64,000 nt of DNA from Channa striata (Eukaryota > Chordata > Actinopteri > Anabantiformes > Channidae): assembly GCA_033026295.1 (NCBI GenBank), contig CM065179.1, positions 16,113,275 through 16,177,274 on the forward strand, written 5' to 3'. Shown one piece after another: positions 1-12,876 of this stretch (positions are counted from its first letter, which is position 1; every line of letters begins with the position of its first letter). A model generated the notes under the pieces. That model had not been told where the DNA came from, did no database searches, and saw only the letters and a list, made by a program, of their open reading frames with translations. Position numbers and translations under genes: made by a program.

Positions 1-1350
1 TGACATAAAATTGGTAATTCCAACAAATATTGTTTCGTATTTCATGCTTATCTCAAACTGTGGGAAGGAGTTGTATTGTAAGTATGCTTTTTTGTGGTTT
101 TTGTACTTACTGAACTTAATCTCATTCAGAGTAAGGGGAAAAATACCTCCACTGAAAGTGATCTTGTTGATAGCAGGTTAATGAACGAAAGCATTGGCCA
201 CTGTGTGATTTTACAGAAGAACTTAGGAGTGAAAACCTGCAAACTGTTGATATTAGCACATTGTTGAAAACCACTTTACTGTATGCTGTACAGACTAACA
301 ACAGTGCAGCACTTTCTGTTCTGTCAAGTCACTGAGTCGACTCCACTAAAGTAAAATGAATCTCCATTGTCTGGAAAACATAAAAAGATGATTATAGTGA
401 TATGTTTTAATGATTTCATATGAATATGTAACTATACCTTCTAGCACAGTGTACAGTCCTTAATACAAAGAACAATACAACTAAAAATATTATAATTACC
501 CAAACTGTGTTTCTAATTACTTCCTAATTCTGCATCTTCCAGGAGCCTATTGTATGATTTTTTTAATGTAAAGAAAAAATTGCCTTAAATTGAAAGTATA
601 AACTAGTTGCTGTCAGACTGTTTTATTGTCAGTGTTCTGTTGTTGTATTCGGACGTTTCTGCCTTTCTTGTGCCTCCCTCTACGATGCTGTAATGCCTTG
701 TAAAATACCAGGTTCTTGTGTAAAAGCATGTACATTTTTTTCTCAGCTTCATTGTGAGTGTGACAGATAACATGAGCTGGCAGCTACAACGTGTTAATCA
801 GTGGTAAAAACGAAATCCATTAAAGTCGATTAAATGTTAATTAATAAATGTGTGTTCATTCTGGAATTCTGGTTATTCAGAAAATATGTTTCCAGAAAAA
901 ATTAGGAAACTCTGTACAAACAATATGATTTTTATTTGGCTCCTTATGCTCAATAAAAAGTCTTAAGAAATCACAGAGTTTTGAAGTCTTATATCTTTTA
1001 CAAAATACACAGAATTTTTGACCATTCATGAAATCTGTCTGTAAAATTTATATTTTAAGTCTTGTTGTTAAGTTTATCTGCTCATAAATTTTAATAAGTG
1101 TATGAATGGTTCATGTCCCTCCAATTAAACCCGCTGTCACCCGTTGCCTCTTACAGACGTTTCAGACTGAAGTTTTAAAAGCTCTTATGACAACAAGACT
1201 TACAAAATAAAAAAATCAAACAATAGTTAGACAAAAATTATCAATATCATTTGAACTGAGATTAAGATTGCAAAAGTAGCTGTTTGACATAAATGTTACT
1301 GCTGGCACAATGCATCAGGCAAGTTTCAATTCTCTCCAAATATAATGGAT
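1..1350. other. AT-rich gene-free flank, possible 3' UTR of an upstream gene
   Basis: No credible coding exon is visible here. A canonical AATAAA lies at 952-957 on the plus strand. The long AT-rich, repeat-poor stretch before it would fit the 3' UTR of a plus-strand gene that starts outside the window. This is inference; no reading frame ties it to a named gene. Confidence 0.3.
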
Positions 1351-1416
1351 CTGAAGGTCTTTATTAAAGTCTATCGAAGTGTTTAAATGGCCATAAAATA
1401 AGCACCAGGACAAATG

Positions 1417-1418
1417 GC

Positions 1419-1458
<40 letters not shown>

Positions 1459-1459
1459 G
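1417..1459. repeat. (TTA)n microsatellite
   Basis: A run of about 14 TTA/ATT units. It creates artificial poly-Leu and poly-Asn reading frames on the two strands. A (GT)n run follows at about 1507-1528 and a (CA)n run at about 1743-1760. Confidence 0.9.
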
Positions 1460-1759
1460 TTCTGGTTGGGGAATCAGAATCTTGGGCTTTAGGTCCAAAA
1501 TACCATTGTGTGTGTGTGTGTGTGTGTCGTGCAAATGTCCAAAAAGTGGATCGCTGGTGTGTGTCTCCTCCGGACACCACGTGTCAGTTACTGTGACCAC
1601 GAACACTGTAGTGATCCAGGAGTTAGTCTCCCCCCGCCCCGTGTTTCCTGGCTGAATACGGCTCCTGACTGAGGAACCTGTGCATTTCCAGACTTGTGGA
1701 ATGGGAAGTGCAGATTTCCTGAACAGGAAACGTCCCCCCCTCAACACACACACACACAC

Positions 1760-1899
1760 CCCCTCCGTGGTGCTACAGAGGTGACTGGCGGAGGCATGAA
1801 TCCACATCTGGACAGGCCAGGAAGCGCGTTCTGACATCTGGAAATCCAACTGTCTCCCGGGACCGAAACACGATTTCAAGTTGCGCAGCTTCTAACCCG
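1760..1899 (+). other. Putative 5' untranslated exon of the multi-EGF gene
   Basis: A good splice donor (CCCG|GTAAGTTG) sits at 1899/1900 upstream of the first coding exon. That coding exon has an acceptor just before 2349 and only nine bases ahead of its ATG. A non-coding first exon ending at 1899 is therefore likely. The transcription start is not defined by the sequence; the left boundary given here is arbitrary. Confidence 0.4.
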
Positions 1900-2348
1900 G
1901 TAAGTTGCTTCAAACCGGCGTGTGACTTTTCGAACAGATAGTGCAGCACATCATTTTTACTTTGCAGCCCCGCAACAGTCTTTGTGCTTTTGAAGTTTTT
2001 TGTCGCAGGACTTTTCCAAAAACATCCCCAATAATTCCAAACTCGTGAGAGAATCCAGTGAAGTGTGAGACTATAAGTGAAAACTGTGTCTGTGGTGCTG
2101 CTGTCTTTGTTCACACAGCCCACAGGCTGCTGCTAACTTAATAACAGGCTGCCCCCCCGCCCCCTGGTTCTGCCTGCATGGACATGCTCTGTCTGACTGT
2201 TACTGCTACACACCATTCATACTGTCTGAGTAGAAACTCCTCAGCTCAACAGTAACTGCCACTTGCTCTCACTTTATTCATTTCATTCATTTCATGGATC
2301 TGTGTGCATGGTTTTTTTCTTATACTCCACCTTCTCCTCTCCACACAG

Positions 2349-2508
2349 ATTCAGGTGATGACTCACCTCGCGATCCTCCTGTCGGCCCTGCTGCTGGTTT
2401 GGTCAGTGGCCGAACCTTTGGGCAGCCCTCAGGAAAATGAAAATGAAGTGCAGAACTACACGGACATGGAGTTCCTCAGGAACCAGGCCAGTGACAAAGC
2501 AAAGATTG
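2349..2508 (+). other. First coding exon of the multi-EGF gene, signal peptide
   Basis: The acceptor CCACACAG precedes 2349 and the ATG is at 2358. The product starts [20 protein letters not shown], a typical signal peptide with likely cleavage after SVA. The rest of the exon is acidic and has no domain I recognise. Two phase-1 donors are possible, at 2490 (CCA|GTGACA) and 2508 (TTG|GTTCTA). Both keep the downstream frame, and neither is strong. Confidence 0.65.
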
Positions 2509-5500
2509 GTTCTAGAAAATGCTTGTGCTCTGCTTTCCACACTACAAATGTCTTGAACTGACTAAAATCAGAGTGTTGCTCTTTCCTAATTTAGGATCAG
2601 GTGATTCTAAATACCATTGGGAACCTCAGTGAACCTACAACAAGCCACACACCTCATACCACATGTATGAATGTCTTCTTTTTTAGCTTTATCTGCCTTT
2701 TCTTTTGACTTGTCCAACAGTTTCTCCTAAAGTTGTCCTTTCTTGTTTCACATTAGCAGCTGCCTCGACTACCATCGTTTCTCCAACCGTTAGTCTAGTT
2801 CCTCAGTGTCAAGGAAACCAGGCGATGCAGGAGAGCAGCACAGACTGTGGCTGTCCATCCAGCATGGTGAGGGAAGGTGACAACTGTACCTGTCCTGTGG
2901 GCTTCACTCTGGAGGGAGCTGAGTGTAAAGGTGAGAAATGTCAGGATCAGCAGCACAAGCCAATGTGTTGTGTGGGCTGCCTTGGAAAATCAATAAAATC
3001 ATTACTGTGTTCTATTTACAAAACGTAATATTTCTGTTTCTTTGCACTATTTCAGCAAGATTGAGAGAGATTGTGCAGTGTGTAAATGTAATGTATTTAT
3101 GGCAAATATGGTTTTAATTTAAAAAGTTGCTGCAGTAGCCACAAGAAAAAAAATTATTTAACAGCATTATTATAATAAATATTATATTAAATACACAACA
3201 TGCTGCAACCTTACACCAAAACATGTTTTATGTGCCATGGAGTGTATTGCCTTGTGTCTACTCAACAGATGTGGATGAGTGTGGAGGAGAGGGGCCAGGA
3301 CTGTGTGGTCTCCATGCCAGCTGCACTAATGCCCCCGGCTCTTACTTATGTAGCTGTCTCCGTGGTTACCTAATGGGAGTGAGTGGATGCCAAGGTCTGT
3401 CAGCAACAGTGTCAATTTGAGGCTAGAGGATGTACAGTGTGTGTGAGAGGGCGTGTTATAAGGAGGGATTGAGAAATGGTCATGGTATGTAAATAGCATT
3501 ACATACTCTGTGCCGTGTGGTGAAGATGCATGTGTGTCATGTGGGTTTCACAGACATAGACGAGTGTGCTCTGGCTGCAGTGACGGGTCTGCAGGCCTGT
3601 CATCGTGATGCTGAATGCAGAAACACTCCTGGCTCCTTCGTCTGCTCCTGCCCTTTGGGATATGTAAAGGCTCTAAATGGACAGAGCTGTGTGGGTGAGG
3701 CTGCTGTGCTCTGATGTGTATGTGGATGTAGAACGAAAGGCAAAGACATGGCAAACACAAGTTGAGACACCGTAACATAACCTTGACATATTTGAAGAGG
3801 TCTAAAAAGCGATCTTTGTAGTCTTACCCCGCTGAAGAATCCACATAATCCACACGTTTCTCCTGTGTGTAGATGTGGACGAGTGCAGCTTTGAGGAGAA
3901 GTGTCGTCGCGAGCTGGGAAATGTGTGCGTGAACACCCCTGGCAGCTTTATATGTCAGTGCCAGCAGGGCTTCAGAGCAGAGGCTCCTGCCTGTGTTGGT
4001 AAGTCTGTTGTTAAGCCTCACCACAGCTGGATAGGACCAGTGTCCAGACTTGATCTTTGCTTTGTGTTGAGTTTTCATATGTCACCTGAGCTGCCTCACA
4101 GTTAATAATGTCCTGACAGAAAGGAAGGCTTTGCAGCAGTCAAGCACTTTAATCTCCTGCTTTGTGGTGGCCTGCTGTGTTGTGCAGTGTTTTGTTTCCA
4201 ATCCACGTTTTCACCTTTATGTTAAGGACTAATTTCCTCTCTTGTGCTCTAAAATCTTCCAAATATTCTATCCACCGTCTTTTGTACATCACCCTTATGT
4301 TTTGAGCTGCAATTCTTCTGCACTTTGGTTTCTGATCCATCCTAGGTCCTGTGTGTCTCAACTTCACCGTGTGTCAAGGTATGGCATGCGTCTATGTTTA
4401 ACACATGCTACTTGCCAAATCATATGCCAGTGTTGGACTATTTTGCAAAAACTAATCTTCACAGAATTTCCCTTAAATTTCATTTTTTGACCCATACAGT
4501 GATTTTTTTAAATTTAATGTGGAAAACATTAGCAGTGTGAAGAAAAGTGAATAGAAGTGAAAAGAAACCTTGTGTTATATTGCTACAGCACTTTCTTAGT
4601 GTTGTAAATTTAAAGCTTAGAGTTTAAAGATATGAAAATGCTTTGGTGACACAGAGGACAGTTGTTACCAGTCAACCAAGTATTTACTGCAAATAGTCAA
4701 AGAAATAAGTCATGGAATGTGGAAAAGTCATGTAGTGTATGCACCACCCTCTTTCTTTGGCCCAGATGTGGATGAATGCTCAGAGAGTCCTGCAGTGTGT
4801 GATGGTCAGGGTGTGTGTGAAAACACACTCGGGAGCTACAAGTGCGTTTGTCGACCAGGTTACCGGGGAAACGGCACACACTGCGAAGGTAAGCAATTAG
4901 TGCTGACGTCCCTCCGTGGGAAAACTCTTGTTTCTCGTAGACGGGGTCAGCTTCCCTGCGTACGCGTGTTGTAGCTAATGCCTGCTATAATGCCTTCCAT
5001 TGAAATGATCCCCAGAGGCAGAAAACTGTTTATTGAATAAAAATGAAGTGAGTTTGGGATGTGGTTTTAAAAAAAAAAACACTGCGTGCTCTTTCCCTCC
5101 AGATGAGAACGAATGTGCATCAGGTGGTCACAGGTGTGACACCAACGCTCGGTGTGGCAACATCATTGGCTCATATTTCTGCCAGTGCTACCAGGGCTTT
5201 AATGGAGATGGACACTCTTGTTTTGGTGGGTATGCAGAGCATATGTGTTGTCATTGTAGCACGCCACACTAGTGTCGCTCAGTAGGACCACGAGTGATAC
5301 GGTGTCACATAAAAAGTGCAGTACTTGACATGTACCAGCAGCGTTTGGGCATCCAGCACTCACCAGACACCAGACCTTCGGGATTTTCCTTCTTTTCAGA
5401 CATTGATGAGTGCGCTTTGAACAACGGCCATTGTCAGCACAACTGCACCAACGAAGCAGGAGGGTATATCTGCCAGTGTGCATCAGGGTACCAGTTGGAC

Positions 5501-6800
5501 CAGGACGGGCACAACTGTACAGGTAATCCAAGTCGGAAGTAGGTTGTTTCCAGTGCCAAAAAAAGTTTGTTCTGAAAGTTTGAAACTACTGTGTGTAAAA
5601 TATGTAGATGTGCAAATGTACAAAACATATTTTCTGAAATGAGTAAAAGTTAAACATTTTGAGAAAAATGCCAGGTCAGGCATGAAGCTACAACCCAGAG
5701 CTATCAGATTAGTTTAACTTAGTGGAAAGACCAGTGAAAATCATTGGGCATCAACTCTGCTCAGTCCAAAAAATGTACAAATGCAAAAATATAAGATGTT
5801 AATTAACAAGGTTTTGAATGCTAGTAGGCAGATATTTTTTAAATATTGTGTCGGGCTAGACAAAAGCTGTATGAGTCTTCTCATCGACTCAGCAAGTAAG
5901 CAAATAATGAACCAATTAGTGGAAAATCTGCTCTGGCTCCTGAGACGTAGCTGCTCATGAGGCTGCAGACGTGCTATCCCACCAACTGGCCTCTATCAAA
6001 GTAGAGCAGAGGAAGTGCTAACATATATCTGAGATATTACAACCAATTTCAGATAAAAGTAAAAGAGATTTTTTTTGTTCCTGCCTAAAGACAGAAGTCG
6101 TATTCCCCAATTTTCACCACAGGGGAGGGGAGTTCAAAGTCAGCCTGCAGCTTGTCAGTCAAGGGCGACAGATGAATTGTCTAATTTTCCAAAGACGATG
6201 CCAGTACTGGACTCTCAGTCCAGACACACTGTGTTCCTTTGGAATCCCTTCTCACGGTTGTTTAAATTAGGATTAAAATGAACTGCAAATCGTGTTTGCC
6301 TGAAGTCAGTACAAGCTGTTACATGAAGCCATGTTTTGCTACGAAAACATTTTTAACTAAATGTCTCTGATCCCCCAGATGTGGATGAGTGCTTGGCACC
6401 AAATGGGACCTGTGAGCACATTTGCGTCAACACTCTGGGATCTTTCCAGTGCTCCTGCAGGCCGGGCTACCAGCTGCACATTGATGGCCACACCTGCGTG
6501 GGTCGGTCACTCGCTCACACTTGTTCGGTCCTCACTGCTATTTACCTACTTATTTTCATTCATTTGTGAGCATCAGCAATTCACTGGCATGCAGAAGAGG
6601 CACAAACTACCCTGAATATGTTATCTCATGGTCACACAGAGTGGCTTCATCTGTTTGTGTGCATCTCTTCTGCACAAACATACTGTAAGTGGGTGTCCAA
6701 GGGGCACAGTTTGGAGGATTAGAGAGATGAAAAAGCCAGACTTGATTAGGAATCTGTTGCACGGCAGAGATAACTGTCCACAAAGACGTCCACCTGATGT

Positions 6801-6838
<38 letters not shown>

Positions 6839-9800
6839 ACTCAGATATCGATGAATGTAAACTCCAGAATGGCGGCTGCTCCACACCTGCACCAACTCTC
6901 CAGGAGGACACAGTTGCCACTGCCCTCCACCTCTGCTGTTAAACTTGGACAACCTCACCTGCAGCAGTATGTCCCTCATTACCGAAATGACATTGTATAT
7001 TTACGTTAAAAGTGTTTATTCCGATTTTTTTGTTTGTTTTTTGTATTACAAAGGAGTTCATTTTTATGGTTTTCTTAATTATTGTTTTTCACATGGTGCA
7101 TCTACCTTTAGTCTAGCTATCGCAGTTCATTTCACCCTAATACAGTGATGTCAAAATGGTTCACATACACAGAATATACATTTTAATAATTTATTTATTT
7201 TTGTACTTGTTTACTGAGTCTCTGTGTACCTTAGCTTGATTTTTTTATAAGATAATAAAACACTATAACAAATGGATTTATATAATATTTTAATATAATT
7301 TGACAGCTTAGCTGTCCAAAATTATACTTACAAGTAATTTAATAGTAACTTTTTTATTTACTTATTTATTTAGTTTCCAATCAACTTAAGTAATCAATTA
7401 TTTGGTTTATAAATTGTCTAAAGCCGCATATTTTGTCTGGTCATTTCCTACCAAATTGGACAAATAACAAATTTTGGTGAAGGTGAGTTTTCTGCCCTCT
7501 TACTCGAATAATTACCAGTTAGCAAGATAAGCAGTATTCTTCTGTCAACTGACTTCTACATCTTTTGTGCAGCAAGAAAATGTGTTATTAACTTGTAGAT
7601 GTTAAATGCTACAATTTTTGATTCTTGATCTTCTCACTTCAATAGATATTACATCTTGTAAACTGAGGAACGGCGGGTGTGAGCACACATGCACTGTGAG
7701 GGCTGAGGGCCATTTCCAGTGTAGCTGCCGAGCAGGCTGGAAGCTGGGTGAGGACCAGAGGAGCTGTGTGGGTAAGGCTTCAGTTTCCATTCCTCCCTGC
7801 CACCACCTTTGTTGATTTGTTGGAACTGACACTTTGGGCTCTGAATGTGAACATTTCACAGTCTTTTTGAGTGATATGCACATTTAATATAAGTGCATGG
7901 AATTCTATAATGTTATAATACAAATACAATTTCATCAGAGTTCATCTGTTTAAAAAATTTTAGGGAACATAAGTAAAAAGCTGGACTGATTTATGTGGCT
8001 GTAATAAATGTCTTATCCAATTTGCACTCACCAGGTTGGAGGTGTTCATAAAATATCACATCAGTTGGGGAAAATGGATTTGCACAAACCAGCTTTTTTC
8101 TAATTTCTTTTAGTCCAGCAGGGAATAAACCATCTGTCTTGTAGAGGCTCTTGTTGTGTTGACATGTTCTGTCTAACTATCGTTCTGCATTTTGTCCTAA
8201 GATGTAAATGAGTGCGGGGACTTTACAAATGGAGGCTGTGAGCAGCTATGCCTAAACTATCCAGGTGCATTTAACTGTACCTGCAGGGATGGATTTGAAG
8301 TTCGAACAGATGACCTCACCAAGTGCCAGCGTGAGTGAAATAACCAGTAAAAAAATTTATATTATATATTATATATTAGAAAATATAACAGCTTTCTTCG
8401 GGTTTCTTCAAGGGTTAAAAATATAAAATTATGTCTTTCCAGCTGTCTGTGACCCTCCTTGTCAGAACTATGGTGTGTGCGTGGCACCAAACAACTGTGA
8501 CTGTCCCCCAGGCTACCCTGGAGTTGGCTGCTCAGGTATAAACCTGGACTGTTATACATGAATATTATATATGGGGATATATGGGAGCATTAGTATCCCG
8601 TTCTATTCCCTTACTACAAAGCTTTTATATACTCTCATTAACAAGATAATGTTTCAGGCACTTGGTGCTCTGCAATATTTGACAAGTTTCAAGTCCCAAG
8701 AGGTCTGTACCATTAGTGAAAGAGACTTTGCTAAGCATTAAAAATCTCAGAACGATCGTTATGATATAGCTTTATTACATGAAAGAGGGATGGAAACACG
8801 ATCCGCAAACTGAGACGAACAATGAGTCTAATAAGTTAGATAATTTTCAGTTTCAATTTACATAATGTGATCATGAGCAGAAAGGTTTCAGTTGGAGAGG
8901 CTGCAGTGAAAAGGCAAGAGTAGATACATTTATTAAATGTATTTAATAAATATGACATGTATGTACTGTAAATGTTAAATAAATAATATTAGATCCCCAC
9001 ACACAGAATATTGAGTTGTAAAAGGTTGCCTTGCCTTGCAAGGCCTTGCAAACGTTGCTTTTTTAGCTTTCGCTGGAATATAAACCCCACAGATTTCATT
9101 TGGGGAGTTTGTGTTTCATTTGTGTCTGTTGTTAAGTGTGATATTGAAACTGAGACATGAGATTGTAAGACCCTGGCTGGGTGTCAGTATATTGGTGTGA
9201 ATGCAAAAGAAAACATTCTTATGAAAAACTGATGAATGAAATAGGATGAAATACACTGTGGTGTTTGCTTTCAGCTATGTGCTCGCCGCCTTGTGCCCAT
9301 GGAGGTACCTGTATGCGCTGGAACAAGTGTTTATGTCCCCTTGGCTGGACGGGAGCTGGCTGCCACACAGGTACAGTAAATCACCTCTGACATGGAGGTA
9401 ATGGAGACTGTCCCACTTCCGTACAAGCAAACACCGTGAAGACAGTGTCTACAAACACAGGGGATGGATATTATAATGACACCGAGCACCTAACAAATAG
9501 CCTGTGCAAAGAGTCGTGTAAACACCAACTCCTCCTCAATATCTCTACATGCTGCTATGCTTTGTACTTTACACTGTCTTTAGGCACATTTTGGGGGGGA
9601 ATTTAGTTATTTTTTTATATAATGGGTCACTATTTCTGTTGTAAACAGGGTTTGATACCTAGCAACCTGACAAATGCTTGTATATAGAGAAAATAATGAG
9701 TGAGTAATAGTCACTGATATTTAATATTCACCCAGTGATTAATGTCAAACCTTTTTGTAAGTGTAAATAACTTTACTGTTGTACCGTGTGTTCACTCCTA

Positions 9801-12800
9801 TGTTGATAAAAGTATTAAAACTTGTAAAATGTCCCTTTACAGTAAATTGTTAATTAACAGCCCATATATTTTTTTTATTATAGTCTTCTCAAAGGGCAAG
9901 AAAGAAATAAACTAATTACAATGTGACATTATTACTCTACAACTCCCATGATCATTACTGCACCTGCATAAAATGGCTTCCATATGATTCAGACCAAAAC
10001 CAACATGTACCGCACTGATTGGAGGATGGTTGTAAATATTTGATAACGACTTGTCATGTTATACATTTGATGTGTTCTTGATTTGGTCGTGTGCAGCAAA
10101 CATTTACCTTTTAAATGGATTTGAATTTCCGCTGTTTCTTGTATTTTTGCCAATCTTTTGTGATCTTTAGTCATTTGCATCTCCATTCATGCCATATAAT
10201 TTGTCTTTCCTCATGTCTCTGTCAGCTGTGTGTGAGTTGCCCTGTGCTAATGGTGGTCGCTGTGTTGGGCCCGATACCTGCCAGTGTCCTTCTGACTACA
10301 CTGGCCCTCAATGCCTCATGCGTAAGCAACAAAAACTCAAACTCATTGTAGGGTGAATCTAGTCTAAATACTTGACTTGTCTTCCTCCCTACCTCTTGGC
10401 TGTGATAGTAGCACTGAACACTGTGTCTTTGTGTGTGTTTTGCAGCCCTGTGCACACCTGCCTGTCAAAATGGCGGAAGGTGTGTGGATGTCAACAAATG
10501 CACATGTGTTGGTGGATGGCAAGGAGCACGTTGCCAGATAGGTGAGATTTCAGTCACTGCATCTATAGCTGAAACATTGTATACCAATATGTATGTGTAT
10601 TTTAACCCCTGTATTATTGTAATTAAATCAGTACTTAAAAATGAGGGAAACCCAAGAGCAATCAGATGATAGACAGGACAATGAAACATGTTGCTTTAAT
10701 AATATTGTGGACAGAACCACATGAAGCCAGGCAACCTAAACTGAGCAGGGATGACAGAAGACAACAAGCCACTTCAGAGTAACACACAAAAAACCAAAAG
10801 GTGGGAAGGACTGTTACCTATATTATAGTGATGAAATGATTAGTGAATGAGGAGCGGATGAGGCGGAAGACAGATTTGTGTCAGGTGTGCAGGTGGAGGG
10901 AGAAAAAAGGAAGGAATCTGAGGACATCTGGTGGCTGTAATGAGGAATGATAGAATACAAAATGCAGTGGAGTTCATAGTGAAGTGATGAGTCACTGCAA
11001 AAGAATTATGTTTAAATCTCAATGTAGGGAAAGAGCAACTAGATTGTGCTGTTGTCAAGGAAAATATGCTACTTCTGTTCAAGTTCAAGTTCATGTTCAA
11101 GCCTGCAAAAAACCCAGTAGTATCTTATCCATCTACATGTCATCTACAAAACAAACAGACCCATGTGCAGGTCAGGGGCGTTTAGCCAGTGAAGTCGATA
11201 TCTCTCCTGGACACTGTTTACACGGTCCCACCAGTGGCCCAAATTAAATAGCATCCACCGACTTTTCCCTGCACAAGTAGCAGCAGTAGAAGTTCTGTAA
11301 GATTCAGTGATAAAAGTTTCTGTGTGTTGGCTTGAGTCCCGTGCGTAGACAAAGTGGAACTTTGCTGTGTCAAGCTCAATTACAGTTAATTAAATACTAT
11401 TTTCTCCATTTCCCAGAGCCTGTTCTGTGTCACAAACCATGTCAGAACGGTGGAGTGTGTGTGGGCCTCAACAGGTGTCACTGTGCCAAAACATTTACTG
11501 GAAAGCTCTGTGAAGCAGGTCAGTCTGTGTGTGAGTGTGTGTGTTAAAGAATGCCCTCACTTTGCATTAAGAGTCTCGCTGTGTGATGCATCTACAGCTG
11601 TGACAACCCCCTGTGTACCGCCCTGCCAACACGGAGCCACCTGCAGTCCGCACAACACCTGCACCTGTCCTGAGGGCACTGCTGGCCTGCGCTGCGAGAA
11701 ACTGTACGTATGAGCTGTCAGTCTCCTGCTCTTTGTCTCATTTTCACTGCAGTTTCCTTTACTAAGGCTCATTACATTACAATACATGTATATATATAAT
11801 TATTTATAAATGCTCATCATGTCACAGTTTTCTCATTGGACTAATGAATACTGTAATGCCATCCAATAGGAGTCCACCTTATTTTTCAAACTCCTGATGC
11901 ATTGTGGTAACTGTGTCCCAAAGCATCAAACTGTAATCTGGAAACTTGCTAAAATACATGGAAAAACATCCATTGTCTCTCAGATAATAGTGTGAGTCTG
12001 AAAGCCTCCTTACTCAGTACAATAGTTACAGTTAGTGGCAGCGTACAATTAGGCATGTGATGTTGTTTTTATTTTGCTGTTCAAAATGGCATAACAGCAC
12101 GTTTTCACAGTAGTGGCAAGTGTCAAGATGAATTTCAAAATAACAAACTCCGACGAAACTTCTTTGTCATCTCTCCCTTAGAATTTAGAGAAAAATGTCT
12201 TTCAAATGTGTGATGACTGGATGGAACAAAGAAAAATTTGTCCATTGTTGTTTGCTATCAAACATCAGTGTGGAGTGTGACAATTTTAAGAATAATAATT
12301 GGTCACAATAATTGCATGAGAAGATGTCATGTACATAAACTGCTGTAACTTACTCTCACAGATGTCTTTGTGTTTATCTCTTAGGACGTGTCCTGTGGTC
12401 ACCACAGTGGTCAGTATGGCTCGAGCAGTGAGAAAGGCGTTAAGGGAGAGTTACGTTGACCGCTGTGGACCCCTTGGAGTACAGCTTTGCACTAAGTACA
12501 GGTTACTTTTGTCGTACTATATCCTCTGGATCTACAGTTGAAGTGGCAAATTGGTGTCAAAGGAGTCATTCAGGGGTTTCTAATACCTTATACTTTAAAA
12601 ACATCAGGAATGTCATAAACATCTTCATAAAGAGCATTTAATGCAAGATGTGTTTCAGTAGAATCTGTGAGTGTTTTATTTTTTAAAGAAAAATGTCAAA
12701 TCAATCAAATCAATGTGATAAATCTGTGTCTTGTATCTTGTTGTGTTTCCAGGATAAACCAGGCACGTGTGTACCTGCAGGCCTACAGAGTAGGCTACAA

Positions 12801-12876
12801 AATCCAGTGTCCAGAGAGGAAAGGCCGATCAGCTGCACTGTTCAAAAGCACCTTATCAGCAAATATCAAGCAGTAG
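2358..12876 (+). CDS. Secreted multi-EGF protein with a C-terminal EMI-like module
   Basis: About 20 coding exons, roughly 800 residues. Exon 1 (ATG 2358 to donor 2490 or 2508) encodes a signal peptide with core [15 protein letters not shown]. Exon 2772757-2930 region (2757-2930) is Cys-rich. Ten EGF exons follow, most starting D-V/I-D-E-C: 3269-3394, 3554-3694, 3873-3998, 4766-4888, 5103-5225, 5400-5522, 6379-6501, 6845-6966, 7646-7771, 8202-8330. Six shorter WIF1-like EGF exons follow: 8443-8535, 9275-9370, 10226-10321, 10446-10541, 11417-11518, 11598-11703. The last two exons (12385-12501, 12753-12876, stop TAG) form an EMI-like module. Up to the last EGF exon the introns are phase 1, which allows exon shuffling. 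Exon 6845-6966 is 122 nt against 123 in its neighbours, so it is frameshifted as given. The EGFs with D-x-D-E-C ends should bind calcium. The product is probably extracellular matrix or secreted. I do not recognise a named orthologue. Confidence 0.8.
4335..4445 (+). pseudogene. Possible degenerate EGF exon relic
   Basis: This sits in the intron between EGF exons 3 and 4. After a CATCCTAG acceptor-like site it encodes [17 protein letters not shown] stop follows. In a shifted frame there are pieces like [11 protein letters not shown]. The spacing recalls the C-x(n)-C...C-x-C pattern of neighbouring EGF exons. No intact frame or convincing donor exists. I infer an ancient dead EGF exon; chance similarity is possible. 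Confidence 0.3.
6800..6837. repeat. (GT)n microsatellite next to an EGF exon acceptor
   Basis: About 17 GT units end just upstream of the acceptor of the frameshifted EGF exon. Such tracts are length-polymorphic and prone to alignment and assembly errors. Confidence 0.9.
6845..6966 (+). pseudogene. Calcium-binding EGF exon 8 with a one-base deletion
   Basis: The acceptor (TCCACTCAG) and donor (AGCA|GTATGT) are intact. The exon opens [13 protein letters not shown]. Its length is 122 nt; the neighbouring cbEGF exons are 123 or 126. After GGCGGCTGCTCC the frame is lost and runs to a TAA. Read one base later, the rest gives the expected [14 protein letters not shown] pattern and ends in phase 1 at the donor. 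One C is apparently missing near 6883. This may be an assembly error or a genuine null allele. Confidence 0.85.
12385..12876 (+). other. Terminal two exons encoding an EMI-like module
   Basis: Exon 12385-12501 encodes [11 protein letters not shown] then [13 protein letters not shown]. Exon 12753-12876 encodes [23 protein letters not shown] and ends in TAG. The spacing Cys ... C-x(n)-C-T-x-Y-R ... Y-R-x-x-Y ... C-P resembles the EMI domain of emilins, multimerins and MEGF proteins. It lacks the usual Cys-Cys-Pro-Gly end, having a single Cys-Pro. The junction is phase 2 (AG|G). The donor of the preceding EGF exon is uncertain: a weak phase-2 site at 11703, or a phase-0 site at 11707 paired with an acceptor before 12359. 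Confidence 0.6.

Noticed and set aside
1364..1879. Antisense open frame of 171 codons with poly-Ile and poly-Asn runs
   Set aside because: It is produced by the (TTA)n, (GT)n and (CA)n microsatellites and overlaps the probable 5' exon of the EGF gene. It has no protein-like composition.
6797..6837. CRISPR-like or regulatory repeat
   Set aside because: A plain (GT)n microsatellite; there are no spacers, and the genome is vertebrate.
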